DNA from: Marinifilum sp965230805
Lineage (GTDB): Bacteria > Bacteroidota > Bacteroidia > Bacteroidales > Marinifilaceae
Assembly: GCF_965230805.1 (NCBI RefSeq)
Contig: NZ_OZ246019.1
Span: forward strand, 2,480,001-2,544,000
Direction of reading: 5' to 3'
Length of the DNA stretch: 64,000 nt
Shown here: positions 43,881 to 53,174 of the stretch, in pieces
Layout of the letters: each line of letters starts with the position of its first letter
How positions within the stretch are numbered: the stretch's first letter is position 1
Made by a program: the position numbers and the translations under genes
The notes under the pieces: generated by a model
What the model was told of the DNA's origin: nothing
The model's input: the letters and a program-made list of their open reading frames with translations, nothing else
The model's database searches: none

Positions 43881-45686
43881 ATGAAAAATATAATTAATAA
43901 TATAAAAGAAAATTACAAGTTAGTAATTGCAGTTTTAGTGGTAGGAATACTTCTTGGATTGATATTCTCAGGATCATCGGATAAATATGTAGTTAATTCA
44001 AGTAATATTGAAGGACATGAAGGACATAATCATGAATCTGAAGATCCAACTACCTGGACATGTTCAATGCATCCACAAATTAAGCAGGATAAACCTGGGT
44101 TATGCCCAATATGTGCGATGGATTTAATTCCTCTTACTTCAATGCAATCGAGCGGTGACGATGTAGACCCTAATGAAATTGTTATGACTGAATCGGCTGC
44201 AAAATTAGCCGATATTCAAACCATGATGGTTCAATTGGGAGTTCCCGAAAAATCAATTCGCTTGCAAGGGAAAATTCATGCGGATGAAAGAAATATTTCA
44301 GAATTAACTGCAAGATTTGGAGGTAGAATAGAAAAGCTATTTGTGAATTATACTGGTCAAACGGTTCGTAAAGGTGAAAAATTAGCAACGGTTTATTCGC
44401 CTGCCTTGGTCACTGCGCAAAGGGAGCTTTTGGAAGCTATTAGTTTTAAGGATACCAGGCCATCATTGTACCAAGCTGCAAGAGGAAAGCTGAAGTTATG
44501 GGATTTAACCGAGAAACAAATTGCAGGAATAGAGAAAAAGGGGGAGCCTACCTTATATTTTGATGTTGTTTCACCAATATCAGGAACAGTTACAATGAGA
44601 CATGTGGCAATAGGTGATTACATTAAGGAAGGAACAAAGCTATTCAAAGTGGTTGATTTATCTAAACTTTGGGTGATGTTTGATGCTTATGAAAGTGATT
44701 TGCCATGGGTGAAATTGAATGATAAGGTTGAATTTTCTGTTCAGGCAATACCTGGGAAAAACTACGAAGCGAAAGTAACTTATATTGATCCATTTATTAA
44801 TGGAAAAACAAGAGTTGCGAAAGTGCGTGCTGAAGTTTCAAACAAAGAACAGTTGTTAAAGCCAGAGATGTTTGTAAATGGAGTAGTTGTGTCAAAAATT
44901 GCCGAAGATAGTGATGAGTTACTTATTCCAAAATCATCAATTTTATGGACAGGTAAGCGAGCTATAGTTTATGTGAAAGTACCAGATCGAGAAAGTCCAT
45001 CTTTTCTATATCGTGAAGTGGTTCTTGGACCTGAGGCAGGATCATTCTTTGTAGTAAAAGAAGGTTTGAGTCAAGGCGAAGAAATTGCGATTAATGGAGT
45101 CTTTAAAATAGATGCAGCAGCTCAATTGATTGGCTTACCAAGTATGATGAATCCTGAAGGAGGACAAATGTCTACAGGTCATAATCATGGTGAAATGTCT
45201 GTTGATCATTCGAAGCATGAAATTCAAACTTACAATGTTGACAGTAAATTCAAGAATCAACTTACTCAGTTTTATCAAGCGTATTTGTCATTAAATAAAG
45301 CATTTGTGAGTTCGGATCCCAATCAAGTTGTATCTCAGTCTAAAGAATTATTAGATCAGCTTGAATCAATAGACATGTCACTTTTGAAGGGAGATGCTCA
45401 TATGTCGTGGATGGAGGATTTGAAAGTACTTGAATCGAAGTTAAAAGAAATTTCAGATGTGAACGATATTGATAAGCAAAGAATTGCGTTTGCTCCATTT
45501 AATCAGGCTTTGTATAAAAGTATAAAATCGTTTGGTCTGGATAAGGTAACAGTTTATTTCCAGTATTGTCCTATGGCTAATGGAGATAAAGGTGCCTATT
45601 GGTTTAGTGATTCAGAAGAAATTCGTAATCCATATTTTGGGGATATGATGCTGAAATGTGGAGAAGTGAAGGAAACCATTAAATAG
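43881..45686 (+). CDS. cusB: CusB-type adaptor with metal-binding head and DUF3347 tail
   Basis: A 601-aa membrane-fusion protein. After the N-terminal TM anchor come a heavy-metal-binding motif (TWTCSMHPQIKQDKPGLCPI followed by CAMDL, about residues 60-82), the adaptor core (RIEKLFVNYTGQTVRKGEKL; TLYFDVVSPISGTVTMRHVA), a His/Met-rich linker (GGQMSTGHNHGEMSVDHSKH, about 430) and a C-terminal DUF3347 domain (TQFYQAYLSLNKAFVSSDP ... YFQYCPMANGDKGAYW). The extra domains resemble fused copper-chaperone modules. Third component of the Cus export complex. Confidence 0.93.
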   Translation: MKNIINNIKENYKLVIAVLVVGILLGLIFSGSSDKYVVNSSNIEGHEGHNHESEDPTTWTCSMHPQIKQDKPGLCPICAMDLIPLTSMQSSGDDVDPNEIVMTESAAKLADIQTMMVQLGVPEKSIRLQGKIHADERNISELTARFGGRIEKLFVNYTGQTVRKGEKLATVYSPALVTAQRELLEAISFKDTRPSLYQAARGKLKLWDLTEKQIAGIEKKGEPTLYFDVVSPISGTVTMRHVAIGDYIKEGTKLFKVVDLSKLWVMFDAYESDLPWVKLNDKVEFSVQAIPGKNYEAKVTYIDPFINGKTRVAKVRAEVSNKEQLLKPEMFVNGVVVSKIAEDSDELLIPKSSILWTGKRAIVYVKVPDRESPSFLYREVVLGPEAGSFFVVKEGLSQGEEIAINGVFKIDAAAQLIGLPSMMNPEGGQMSTGHNHGEMSVDHSKHEIQTYNVDSKFKNQLTQFYQAYLSLNKAFVSSDPNQVVSQSKELLDQLESIDMSLLKGDAHMSWMEDLKVLESKLKEISDVNDIDKQRIAFAPFNQALYKSIKSFGLDKVTVYFQYCPMANGDKGAYWFSDSEEIRNPYFGDMMLKCGEVKETIK

Positions 45687-45748
45687 TGGTATTTAGGAGA
45701 GGGAGTATCTGCTCCCTCCAAAATAATTGCAATCTAAAATTATTTATC

Positions 45749-46564
45749 ATGAATATTTATAAAGTTGCAAATCTTCGAATTCGAAATAAAGAATTATTGA
45801 TTCACTCAATAATTGGACTGTTAGTTGGCTTTTTTATTCTACATCCAATAAGTATGATTATTTATTGGTTCGATACAAATGGAATCGATTACAGTTTAAT
45901 TAATGTGAGTAAGATAATTACTGAAAGTATTGCACACACTTTTAGTTTTCATATGATTGGAATGTCAATAGCATTTTCGATTTTAGGAACTCTAATCGGA
46001 TTTGGATCAGGTCTCTATTATAGATCCTTAAAAAGAAAGGAAGGAGTGCTTTTAGGAAAAAGGAAATTATTAGAGCAAAGCATTCCCTCGTTGATCAAGG
46101 AAGGTGAAAATGAATTTGTTGAGTTTAAGTCTTCTTTACGACATGATTATTATCAGGTAAAAACAAACAAAAACTTAGAACTGGTAATAATGAAATCAAT
46201 TGCAGGTTTTTTAAATGCCAAAGGCGGAACATTAATTATTGGAGTTAATGATTTTGGAGAAGTTTTGGGGCTTGATAATGATTATTTTACTCTAAAGAAA
46301 AATGATAAAGATGGTTTTCAACAAAGATTGATCACTTTGGTAGCAAAAACATTTGGGAAAAATATGTGTGCCTATTTGAATATTTCATTTCATGTAATAA
46401 ATAAACGCGAAATATGTACGGTTGTAATTAAGCCATCAGAAAGGCCAGTTTACTTAAATGAAAATTCAAGGACTATATTTTATTTGAGGACAGGAAATGT
46501 TACCAATCCCCTTACAACTAGCGAAACGGTTAGGTATTTACAATCGCGTCAATTGCTAAAGTAG
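45749..46564 (+). CDS. Membrane-anchored AlbA_2 (Schlafen-like) domain protein
   Basis: I chose the ATG at 45749 (MNIYKVANLR, 271 aa) since the longer frame from 45686 has an atypical start region. Two TM helices (about 20-40 and 75-95) are followed by a cytoplasmic AlbA_2 domain: ENEFVEFKSSLRHDYY, IAGFLNAKGGTLIIGVNDFG and a C-terminal YLRTGNVTNPL. The AlbA_2/Schlafen fold binds nucleotides or nucleic acids in other proteins. It is unusual inside a copper operon. Its function here is unknown. Confidence 0.78.
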   Translation: MNIYKVANLRIRNKELLIHSIIGLLVGFFILHPISMIIYWFDTNGIDYSLINVSKIITESIAHTFSFHMIGMSIAFSILGTLIGFGSGLYYRSLKRKEGVLLGKRKLLEQSIPSLIKEGENEFVEFKSSLRHDYYQVKTNKNLELVIMKSIAGFLNAKGGTLIIGVNDFGEVLGLDNDYFTLKKNDKDGFQQRLITLVAKTFGKNMCAYLNISFHVINKREICTVVIKPSERPVYLNENSRTIFYLRTGNVTNPLTTSETVRYLQSRQLLK

Positions 46565-46570
46565 AATGTT

Positions 46571-47098
46571 ATGAAAACAATGATAGTCACAATGATATTC
46601 CTTCTGATTTTAAATATAGATGGGATATCTCAAATAAAGCTTGAAGGAACGGTTAATTCTAAGTATAAATCAATACAGATGGATGATGGAACCTTCAGAT
46701 ATGCGAAATATAATGGTGAGAAAGAGGCAATTTATATCTATAATCTTGACAATACAATATGGAGAACTATCAATCTTCCATTGCCTAAAAATCATCATCT
46801 GGATGAAGTAAAATTAATCTCTCAAAAAGTGTTTAATAAAGATGATCTGGTTGAGATTGTTTATTCATGCGTTGAACATACTGTGCCTGATAATTACGAA
46901 GATCCCACTGTAGATTTTGGTCAGGTGAAGTTCACTTTGAATATCATTAACGAAATGGGAGAATCTCTTTTAAGAGTGGAGGATAGTAATGAGATGGAAA
47001 TTGTTAAGTCAAAAGGAGGAACGAAATTACTTGTATATAAACATATAGGTGAAAGTTTTAGTGGTGAAGATCAAACTCTTATTTATAATTTACCTTAA
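46571..47098 (+). CDS. Exported protein of unknown function
   Basis: A 175-aa protein with a signal peptide (MIVTMIFLLILNIDGIS) and a beta-rich mature part (YIYNLDNTIWRTINLP; VEIVYSCVEHTVPDNYEDP), ending GEDQTLIYNLP. The ending resembles the sequence just before T9SS sorting domains in related proteins, but no sorting domain follows. It starts 6 nt after the AlbA_2 gene and is co-transcribed with the cus genes. Confidence 0.6.
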   Translation: MKTMIVTMIFLLILNIDGISQIKLEGTVNSKYKSIQMDDGTFRYAKYNGEKEAIYIYNLDNTIWRTINLPLPKNHHLDEVKLISQKVFNKDDLVEIVYSCVEHTVPDNYEDPTVDFGQVKFTLNIINEMGESLLRVEDSNEMEIVKSKGGTKLLVYKHIGESFSGEDQTLIYNLP

Positions 47099-47109
47099 AG
47101 TATAATGAT

Positions 47110-47394
47110 ATGGAAAATGATTATAAAACAACAATTTTTGTTGCAGAAAATCACTTGTCAGATTCTGAAACCTTATCAGTGTATCAGTTATTTTTTGGAG
47201 TTGATGGAGTAAAGGATTTGGCTTGCTATCAGAATAGTATTGAACTTACATATAACCCTATGGTAATAAGTTCCATTGAAATGTTTCAATTCATTATTGA
47301 TTTGGGTATCAATTCATACAAAGGAAATAAATCAGAACTGTTGGAAGATCAATTTAATATTGACTTCAGTGATTTTAGATTTAATGTATACTAA
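47110..47394 (+). CDS. Small HMA-fold-like protein lacking CxxC
   Basis: A 94-aa protein with the length and beta-alpha-beta rhythm of an HMA domain (TLSVYQLFFGVDGVKDLACY; SSIEMFQFIIDLGIN), but no CxxC motif where the metal site would be; a single Cys is present. It may be a regulatory or degenerate HMA relative. It ends the first part of the copper operon, before a cluster of hairpins. Confidence 0.5.
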   Translation: MENDYKTTIFVAENHLSDSETLSVYQLFFGVDGVKDLACYQNSIELTYNPMVISSIEMFQFIIDLGINSYKGNKSELLEDQFNIDFSDFRFNVY

Positions 47395-47445
47395 ATTGAA
47401 TTGAGTGATAATTCGGTTGTTAACTGTGGTAGGTTAACTAGTGGA

Positions 47446-47485
47446 GAAGGAGTCAGCTTTGAATTGATCCTTGGTTGACTCCTTC
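47446..47485 (+). terminator. Hairpin ending the cus part of the operon
   Basis: Stem GAAGGAGTCA / TGACTCCTTC with a 20-nt loop lies 52 bp after the last cus-part gene. A tight GC hairpin CCTGCC-ATTC-GGCAGG follows at 47553-47568. The T-tract is poor, so it could be a processing or partial termination site. Confidence 0.5.
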
Positions 47486-47587
47486 AATTAAAAGTATAAT
47501 AAAGTTTTAATAAATATATAAATCCATGTAATGGTTAGATTCATAGTTTGGTACCTGCCATTCGGCAGGATAGTTTAGGTCTGTAAT

Positions 47588-47624
47588 GTAGGGGGTCAAT
47601 GTTGATCTTTATCAGATCCCCTAC
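47588..47624 (+). terminator. Second hairpin before the lipoprotein-copA segment
   Basis: Stem GTAGGGGGTC / GATCCCCTAC (one G-T pair), followed by GTTCTTCT. Together with the hairpin at 47446 it fills the 335-bp gap between the two halves of the copper locus and may insulate them. Confidence 0.5.
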
Positions 47625-47729
47625 GTTCTTCTGCACAGTAAATGGAATTTAAATGAAATTTTCAATTCGGATTTACATTTTTAAGGATATTAACAATAAC
47701 AGTTGTTTAACAATTTAAAAAGATGAGTT

Positions 47730-48239
47730 ATGAAATTTAAGCTAGTTATGTTTTTAATTATAGTTGTTTCTTTTTTAATGAGTTGTAGTGATAGTTCTGA
47801 TTCGGAATTTAATGATATCTCAGGTACATATATCGGAACAATCGCAATAAGTAACAATTTAAAATCAAGTAATGATCTAAATGGTTCTGATGCTACAACT
47901 ATAGTGCAATTTCAAGGAGACCAAATAGAAGTACACTGCTTTGGTGAAGCATTAGATACAACTCTTATCCTAGATTATTATCATCATAGAGATAGTGTAT
48001 TTGTTTGTCATACTGGTGAGGAATTCGAAAACTTATATGGTCATATGAAAGGGCAAGGACACATGTCTGGAGGTATGATGGATGATATGCATGATGATGA
48101 GACAGAGTGGATGCATCATTTAAATGATGAGCATGAATTAAATGATGAACACTTTGGTGGTTTTGATCTACAAAAACATTCATTTAGTTTTTTGTTTAAA
48201 ATGGAAGATGGTGATTATTTGTTTAGCGGGACGAAATAA
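47730..48239 (+). CDS. Met/His-rich lipoprotein (copper-binding candidate)
   Basis: A 169-aa lipoprotein with signal sequence and lipobox FLMSCSD (Cys at about 19). The second half contains a dense Met/His/Asp stretch (GHMKGQGHMSGGMMDDMHDD, then EWMHHLNDEHELNDEH), a pattern suited to Cu(I)/Cu(II) ligation. It precedes the CopA-type ATPase gene by 69 nt. No family was recognised. Confidence 0.7.
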   Translation: MKFKLVMFLIIVVSFLMSCSDSSDSEFNDISGTYIGTIAISNNLKSSNDLNGSDATTIVQFQGDQIEVHCFGEALDTTLILDYYHHRDSVFVCHTGEEFENLYGHMKGQGHMSGGMMDDMHDDETEWMHHLNDEHELNDEHFGGFDLQKHSFSFLFKMEDGDYLFSGTK

Positions 48240-48308
48240 AATTGGACTAAATTAAAAAGTCAAAATGCCCAATTGTGATAGTGGTGAATAGTTTTAAAAT
48301 TATTAGAT

Positions 48309-50654
48309 ATGAATGATAAAAGTAATACAGCGGGTCATGATTGTTGTTCATCTCAGCATGAAAATAATAGAGATGTTATTCTAGGCTATTCTTGTCCAAT
48401 GCAATGCGAGGGTGACAAAGTGTATCCTGAGGAAGGGAAATGTCCAGTGTGTAAGATGAAATTGGATGTTGTTGTTATTCGAAATAATCAGAAAGAATCT
48501 TCTCAAAAAGTCATTCAAGGAAGTAAGGTGACAAATCATTTTGGTAATAAATATTATTGCCCAATGATGTGTGAGGGCGACAAAAAATATGACAAGCCGG
48601 GCGACTGCCCAGTTTGTGGAATGGACCTTGTTGCTGAACAAGCAGAAGAAATAGGAGATGATAAAACTTACACACAGGTAAAGCATAAATTTATGGTTGC
48701 TTTATTATTATGTGTTCCTGTTTTTGTGATCGCAATGTCTGATCTTTTTGCTCTAAACTTAGATTTGATAGCACCAAAATATTTGTGGGGATGGATGGAA
48801 TTAATTTTGACTACACCAATTGTATTTTATTCAAGCTGGACTTTTTTTATTCGTGGTTGGAAGTCAATTAAAACTTGGAATCCTAACATGTGGACTTTAA
48901 TATCAATAGGAGTAGGTAGTGCTTATGTTTTTAGTGTAATTGCAATTGTTGCCCCAGATATTTTTCCACATCAATTTAAAGATGTTTCAGGTAATGTTCA
49001 TCTTTATTTTGAGGCCGCTGCAGTAATTTTGACTCTTGTGTTACTTGGTCAGTTACTTGAATTAAGGGCACATGGCAAAACCAATGCTGCCATAAAAGCT
49101 TTACTAAACCTTTCTCCTCCAGTGGCAAATAGAATTAAAAATGGTCAAGAGGAGGAAATACTTTTAGATCAGGTTCAGATAGGTGATGTATTGAGAGTGA
49201 AACCTGGAGAAAAAATACCCGTTGATGGATGTATAATTAAGGGAGAGGCAGTAATCGATGAAAGTATGATTACCGGAGAGTCAATTCCTGTAGAAAAATT
49301 TATAGGTGATAAAGTTACTGGAGGCACTATAAACGGAAAAACATCTTTTGATTTTCAAGCTGAAAAAATTGGTTCGGATACCCTCTTGGCTCAAATTATT
49401 GCAATGGTTAATGAAGCAAGTCATTCAAAAGCTCCAATTCAGAAGATTGCTGATTTAGTGGCAAAATATTTTGTAATTGTTGTTTTAATAATTGCTATTA
49501 GCACATTTATTGTCTGGGCTATTTTTGGTCCAGAGCCAGCTTATGTATATGCATTTATCAATTCTGTATCGGTTCTAATAATTGCCTGTCCTTGTGCATT
49601 GGGATTAGCAACTCCTGTTTCTGTTATGGTTGGAACAGGTCGAGGAGCTCAGTCTGGGGTTTTGGTTAAGGATGCCCGTTCAATTGAAGAAATGAATAAA
49701 GTAGATATTTTGATTGTTGATAAAACAGGCACGCTTACAGAAGGAAAACCTACGCTTAAAACCTATCATTCATTTACAAACTTAAGCAATGAGGAGGTTT
49801 TACAATTGGCAGCCTCAGTTGATGCTCATAGTGAACATCCAGTGGCGGAAGCCATTGTTAAAGGAGCTAAAAATCTGGGAATTGAACTTTTTGCGGTTAG
49901 CAAATTTGAATCAATTACTGGGAAAGGAGTGAAAGCCATTTATAAGGAAAAGCCTATTTACCTTGGAAATAAACGTTTGTTGGAAGAGTGTGAGATTGAT
50001 TTGACAGAACTTCAGGTCGATCTTGTTATCAAAAAACAGAGTTTGGGAGAAACGGTAATGTTTTTAATTGCCGATAATCAGTTGGAAGGAATAATTAGTG
50101 TTTCTGATAAATTAAAACCATCCTCACATGAAGCAATTAAGAAACTTCAAAAGATGAATGTTTCTGTATATATGCTTACTGGGGATAATGAGAATACTGC
50201 CAAGGCAGTTTCAGGAGAGCTTAAGTTGGATGGGTTTACAGCCGACTGCTTACCTGAGGATAAATTTAGGAGAGTAAAAGAATTACAGGGAAAGGGACAC
50301 GTTGTAGCTATGGCAGGAGATGGAATAAATGATGCTCCTGCTCTGGAACTTGCAAATGTTGGAATTGCAATGGGGACAGGAACTGATATTGCAATGCAAA
50401 GTGCAGAAATAACCCTTGTAAAAGGGAATCTTAATGGAATTGTTCGCTCAAGAGAATTAAGTATTCATGTAATGCGTAATATAAAGCAAAATCTTTTTTT
50501 TGCGTTCATATATAATGCGCTTGGAATTCCTATTGCTGCGGGTCTGTTGTATCCATTTTTCGGTTTGTTACTCAGTCCCATAATAGCTGCCGTTGCAATG
50601 AGTTTTAGTTCTGTATCTGTCATAACAAATGCATTACGTTTAAGAAAAATTTAA
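48309..50654 (+). CDS. copA: Copper-exporting P1B-type ATPase
   Basis: A 781-aa copper ATPase. Its N-terminus has no HMA domain but two heavy-metal-binding modules of the CPM...CPVC type (YSCPMQCEGDKVYPEEGKCP, about 28-60; YYCPMMCEGDKKYDKPGDCP, about 82-110). The transport-site motif is ACPCALGLATP (about 426), the phosphorylation site DKTGTLTEG (about 471), and the end shows YNALGIPIAAG and MSFSSVSVITNALRL, the copper-type YN and MxxSS signature helices. Pumps Cu(I) from cytoplasm to periplasm for the Cus system. Confidence 0.94.
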   Translation: MNDKSNTAGHDCCSSQHENNRDVILGYSCPMQCEGDKVYPEEGKCPVCKMKLDVVVIRNNQKESSQKVIQGSKVTNHFGNKYYCPMMCEGDKKYDKPGDCPVCGMDLVAEQAEEIGDDKTYTQVKHKFMVALLLCVPVFVIAMSDLFALNLDLIAPKYLWGWMELILTTPIVFYSSWTFFIRGWKSIKTWNPNMWTLISIGVGSAYVFSVIAIVAPDIFPHQFKDVSGNVHLYFEAAAVILTLVLLGQLLELRAHGKTNAAIKALLNLSPPVANRIKNGQEEEILLDQVQIGDVLRVKPGEKIPVDGCIIKGEAVIDESMITGESIPVEKFIGDKVTGGTINGKTSFDFQAEKIGSDTLLAQIIAMVNEASHSKAPIQKIADLVAKYFVIVVLIIAISTFIVWAIFGPEPAYVYAFINSVSVLIIACPCALGLATPVSVMVGTGRGAQSGVLVKDARSIEEMNKVDILIVDKTGTLTEGKPTLKTYHSFTNLSNEEVLQLAASVDAHSEHPVAEAIVKGAKNLGIELFAVSKFESITGKGVKAIYKEKPIYLGNKRLLEECEIDLTELQVDLVIKKQSLGETVMFLIADNQLEGIISVSDKLKPSSHEAIKKLQKMNVSVYMLTGDNENTAKAVSGELKLDGFTADCLPEDKFRRVKELQGKGHVVAMAGDGINDAPALELANVGIAMGTGTDIAMQSAEITLVKGNLNGIVRSRELSIHVMRNIKQNLFFAFIYNALGIPIAAGLLYPFFGLLLSPIIAAVAMSFSSVSVITNALRLRKI

Positions 50655-50676
50655 TCATAATTAAAATCAAAAATAG

Positions 50677-51066
50677 ATGACATATTATAATGCAAAAGTA
50701 ATTGAATCAAGTTTCGAAAAGGCAGAGGAACAGGTTCGAGAAAAGTTGAGTAAGGTGGGATTTGGAGTTCTTACTGAAATAAATCTTCAGGAAAAATTCA
50801 ATGAAAAACTAGGAGTTGATTTTCGTAGGTACAAGATATTAGGTGCTTGTAATCCGCAATTTGCCTATCAGGCGGTGAAGTTGGAGGATAAGATTGGAAC
50901 GCTCTTGCCTTGTAATGTAGTAATACAGGAGCTAGATAATTCTAAAATTGAAATTTCTGTGATTAATCCTATTGCTAGCATGACGGTCGTTGACAATAAG
51001 GAAGTAGAAGAGATAGCTAATGATGTTACAATTCTTTTAAGAAATTTCATAGAGTCTATAGATTAA
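50677..51066 (+). CDS. DUF302-family protein
   Basis: A 129-aa protein with the DUF302 pattern: EQVREKLSKVGFGVLTEINL, then FRRYKILGACNPQFAYQAVK and TLLPCNVVIQE. The family is common next to metal and redox genes; no biochemical function is assigned. One Cys in GACNP and one in LLPCN could bind copper. It begins 22 nt after copA, so it belongs to the same operon. Confidence 0.88.
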   Translation: MTYYNAKVIESSFEKAEEQVREKLSKVGFGVLTEINLQEKFNEKLGVDFRRYKILGACNPQFAYQAVKLEDKIGTLLPCNVVIQELDNSKIEISVINPIASMTVVDNKEVEEIANDVTILLRNFIESID

Positions 51067-51102
51067 CAATCTAATTCGAGTGGATAGTAAAAATTAGGTA
51101 TC

Positions 51103-51567
51103 ATGAGACGAAGAGTTGGTAAAAAACTTGCAAAAGCAAAACAAGAGAAAACAAACAAATTAAATGGATTTTTGCTACTGGGAGGTATACTATTGCTTGT
51201 TACAGTCGCTTTGTACGGTCCTAAATTATTTAATAGAACTAATCAAAGTGAAATTATTGCTTCTCAACATATTGGCAAAAATATCCCTTTGAATAAAGTA
51301 TGTATGGTTAGAGGTGATATTAAAGCTAAAGATACTCACATGCTTCGTATTGGTGATAAAGTATACTTTGGCTGTTGTCAGAAGTGTTTATCTAAATTAA
51401 AAAACAATGTTAACAATGTTCAGTATGCTTCTGATCCAGCAACAGGCAAAATGATCAATAAAGCAGAAGCTCTAATTAAGCTTAATCCTATCAATTCTAA
51501 TAAGGTATTGTTTTTTGAATCACAAGAAACATATGATCAATATTTGAAACTGATTTTAAATGAATAG
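51103..51567 (+). CDS. TRASH-like membrane-anchored metal-binding protein
   Basis: A 154-aa protein with a basic N-terminus, one TM helix (LLLGGILLLVTVALYGP, about 25-42) and an exported domain with cysteines in NKVCMVRGDI and KVYFGCCQKCLSKLKNN. The cysteine arrangement resembles TRASH/YHS-type metal-binding domains. It is the intact paralogue of the gene broken by TAG at 17919-18389. Probably a copper-binding accessory at the periplasmic face of the inner membrane. Confidence 0.75.
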   Translation: MRRRVGKKLAKAKQEKTNKLNGFLLLGGILLLVTVALYGPKLFNRTNQSEIIASQHIGKNIPLNKVCMVRGDIKAKDTHMLRIGDKVYFGCCQKCLSKLKNNVNNVQYASDPATGKMINKAEALIKLNPINSNKVLFFESQETYDQYLKLILNE

Positions 51568-51623
51568 GTGCTGATATTAACAACTATTAAATAAAAGAGT
51601 AAGTAATAATTAAAATTTAAAAC

Positions 51624-52139
51624 ATGAAAATTAAAGCATTTTATTTGGTATTAACTGTGCTCCTTATGGGGACTGCAATTGCTAACGGACAATCAAAAAA
51701 AGAAGAATTTAAAGTATATGGTAATTGTGGAATGTGCGAGAATCGTATTGAAAAAGCAGCTTTATCGGTAGAAGGAGTAACAGTTGCAGAATGGAATAAG
51801 GAATCAAAAATTATTAGCGTGACATTTAATGGTTCAAAGACAAAAGTTCATGAGATTCATAAGGCGATTGCTAATGTAGGCCATGATACTGAGATGCATA
51901 AAGCAAAAAATGAGGTTTATAGTAAACTTCCAGGATGCTGCCAATATCAGAGAGTAGCTTTAACATCTGGACATTCTCATAATCACAAGGAACATTCAGG
52001 TTGTAGTCACAATACAGATAAAAAATCTTCTGATCATTCAGGATGTAGCCATAAAGGAAAAAATATTTCTAAAAAGTCAGAATGTTCACATGCACATAAA
52101 AAGCAGAGCAGTTCATGTTGTAACAAAACGAAAGAATAA
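51624..52139 (+). CDS. Exported HMA-domain protein with Cys/His-rich tail
   Basis: A 171-aa protein: signal peptide ending IANGQ, an HMA domain with metal site GNCGMCENRIEKAALSVEGV, and a long tail of repeated HSGCSH-type motifs ending in SSCCNK. The tail multiplies His/Cys ligands and could buffer several copper ions in the periplasm. It starts 56 nt after the TRASH-like gene, and its HMA domain is strongly similar to that of the next gene, so the pair is a tandem duplication. Confidence 0.87.
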   Translation: MKIKAFYLVLTVLLMGTAIANGQSKKEEFKVYGNCGMCENRIEKAALSVEGVTVAEWNKESKIISVTFNGSKTKVHEIHKAIANVGHDTEMHKAKNEVYSKLPGCCQYQRVALTSGHSHNHKEHSGCSHNTDKKSSDHSGCSHKGKNISKKSECSHAHKKQSSSCCNKTKE

Positions 52140-52164
52140 TATTAACATTAAAAATTAAAATAAG

Positions 52165-52524
52165 ATGATTTTAAAAAAAATAGCACTTATAGGATTATTA
52201 TTGTGCAGTGGTTTAGGCTTGATGGCTCAAGAAACATCAAAGAAGTTTAAGGTATACGGTAACTGTGGAATGTGTGAGAGTCGAATTGAGAAAGCTGCCT
52301 TATCGGTAGAAGGAGTATCAATAGCAGATTGGGATAAAACTACAAAAATGATTAATGTTAAATTTGACAAATCTAAAACAGATGTGCATAAAATTCATAT
52401 GGCAATTGCCAATTCAGGTCATGATACAGAAATGCACAAGGCCAAAGATGAAGTTTATAACAAACTTCATGGTTGCTGCCAATATATAAGGTCCAACAAA
52501 GATCAGATGGATCATAAGCATTAA
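52165..52524 (+). CDS. Exported HMA-domain copper chaperone-like protein
   Basis: A 119-aa protein with a signal peptide (LIGLLLCSGLGLMAQ) and an HMA domain with GNCGMCESRIEKAALSVEGV, then HKIHMAIANSGHDTEMHKAK and LHGCCQYI. It lacks the long Cys/His tail of its neighbour, having only DHKH. Periplasmic HMA chaperones of this kind deliver Cu(I) to the efflux adaptor. Last gene of the copper operon. Confidence 0.88.
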   Translation: MILKKIALIGLLLCSGLGLMAQETSKKFKVYGNCGMCESRIEKAALSVEGVSIADWDKTTKMINVKFDKSKTDVHKIHMAIANSGHDTEMHKAKDEVYNKLHGCCQYIRSNKDQMDHKH

Positions 52525-52641
52525 TTTTTTGATTTAAATATTATAAGGAGAATTGTATTACTTCCTATGCTGAGAAGAATAGGAGGAGTTGATTAAATGC
52601 TTAGTTTTGATTCAGGATTCACCTTTATAATAGAGAGGAAA

Positions 52642-52668
52642 AGGCCGTTAACTTAACGGTCTTTTTTT
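52642..52668 (+). terminator. Rho-independent terminator of the copper operon
   Basis: Inverted repeat AGGCCGTTAA / TTAACGGTCT (one G-T pair) followed by seven T residues. It ends the copA-HMA transcription unit. Confidence 0.88.
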
Positions 52669-52908
52669 AGTTAATTTCATACGTTTGGACTATTAGGCTA
52701 TTTAAGAAATGGTATTATGTAATCATGCAAAAATGATATAGATGCAGTAATTTATGCATAGTTGTCGAATTGCGTCTGGTATGATTAATTAGGAAAAGCT
52801 GTTGAAATTCTATACGAGTAAACAAATGAATTGAATTATAAAGGTTTGTAAAGAGGACTTTTTAAAGGCAAAGTCTGAAATCCAATAAATTAAAATGGTG
52901 AAATACTT

Positions 52909-52923
52909 GCCATACTGTATGGC
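52909..52923. repeat. GCCATA-CTG-TATGGC palindrome, repeated at 55044-55056
   Basis: A perfect 6-3-6 palindrome; the copy at 55044-55056 is CCATA-TTG-TATGG, differing in one base of the 13-bp core, and both are preceded by AATACT-like sequence. The two copies enclose the unidentified cassette 53077-54942. They may be operators of a small regulator or boundaries of a sub-element. Confidence 0.45.
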
Positions 52924-53076
52924 GTATATTTAAATGCCAGATTATATGGTAATTATTGCAAATATAGTAAAATAAAAACACGATAGTTTTTATTGCTCCA
53001 TAGTCTAAAACCTCTATCTTTACGATAGAAATACAACAAGAAAATATTGCGTTACTGAAGTTTCTCATTCTATAAA

Positions 53077-53174
53077 ACCGCCAATTTTAACGAACCAGAG
53101 AAACGGACGGGTGAACGCACCAGGATACGGTGTGTTCTCTTGTTTCGTTGTGTTGGTTCAGGGTGCTTGGCGGT
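53077..53174. ncRNA. 98-nt nested palindrome, structured RNA or DNA element
   Basis: Four stems nest exactly: ACCGCCAA (53077)/TTGGCGGT (53174), GAACC (53092)/GGTTC (53159), GAAAC (53100)/GTTTC (53146) and GAACGCACC (53113)/GGTGTGTTC (53137, one G-T pair) around the loop AGGATAC. A further hairpin AGAGG-ACATG-CCTCT follows at 53198-53212. GC content is visibly higher than the surroundings. It ends 74 bp before the 295-aa gene and could be its leader RNA, an independent small RNA or a cruciform site. Strand not determined. Confidence 0.5.
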
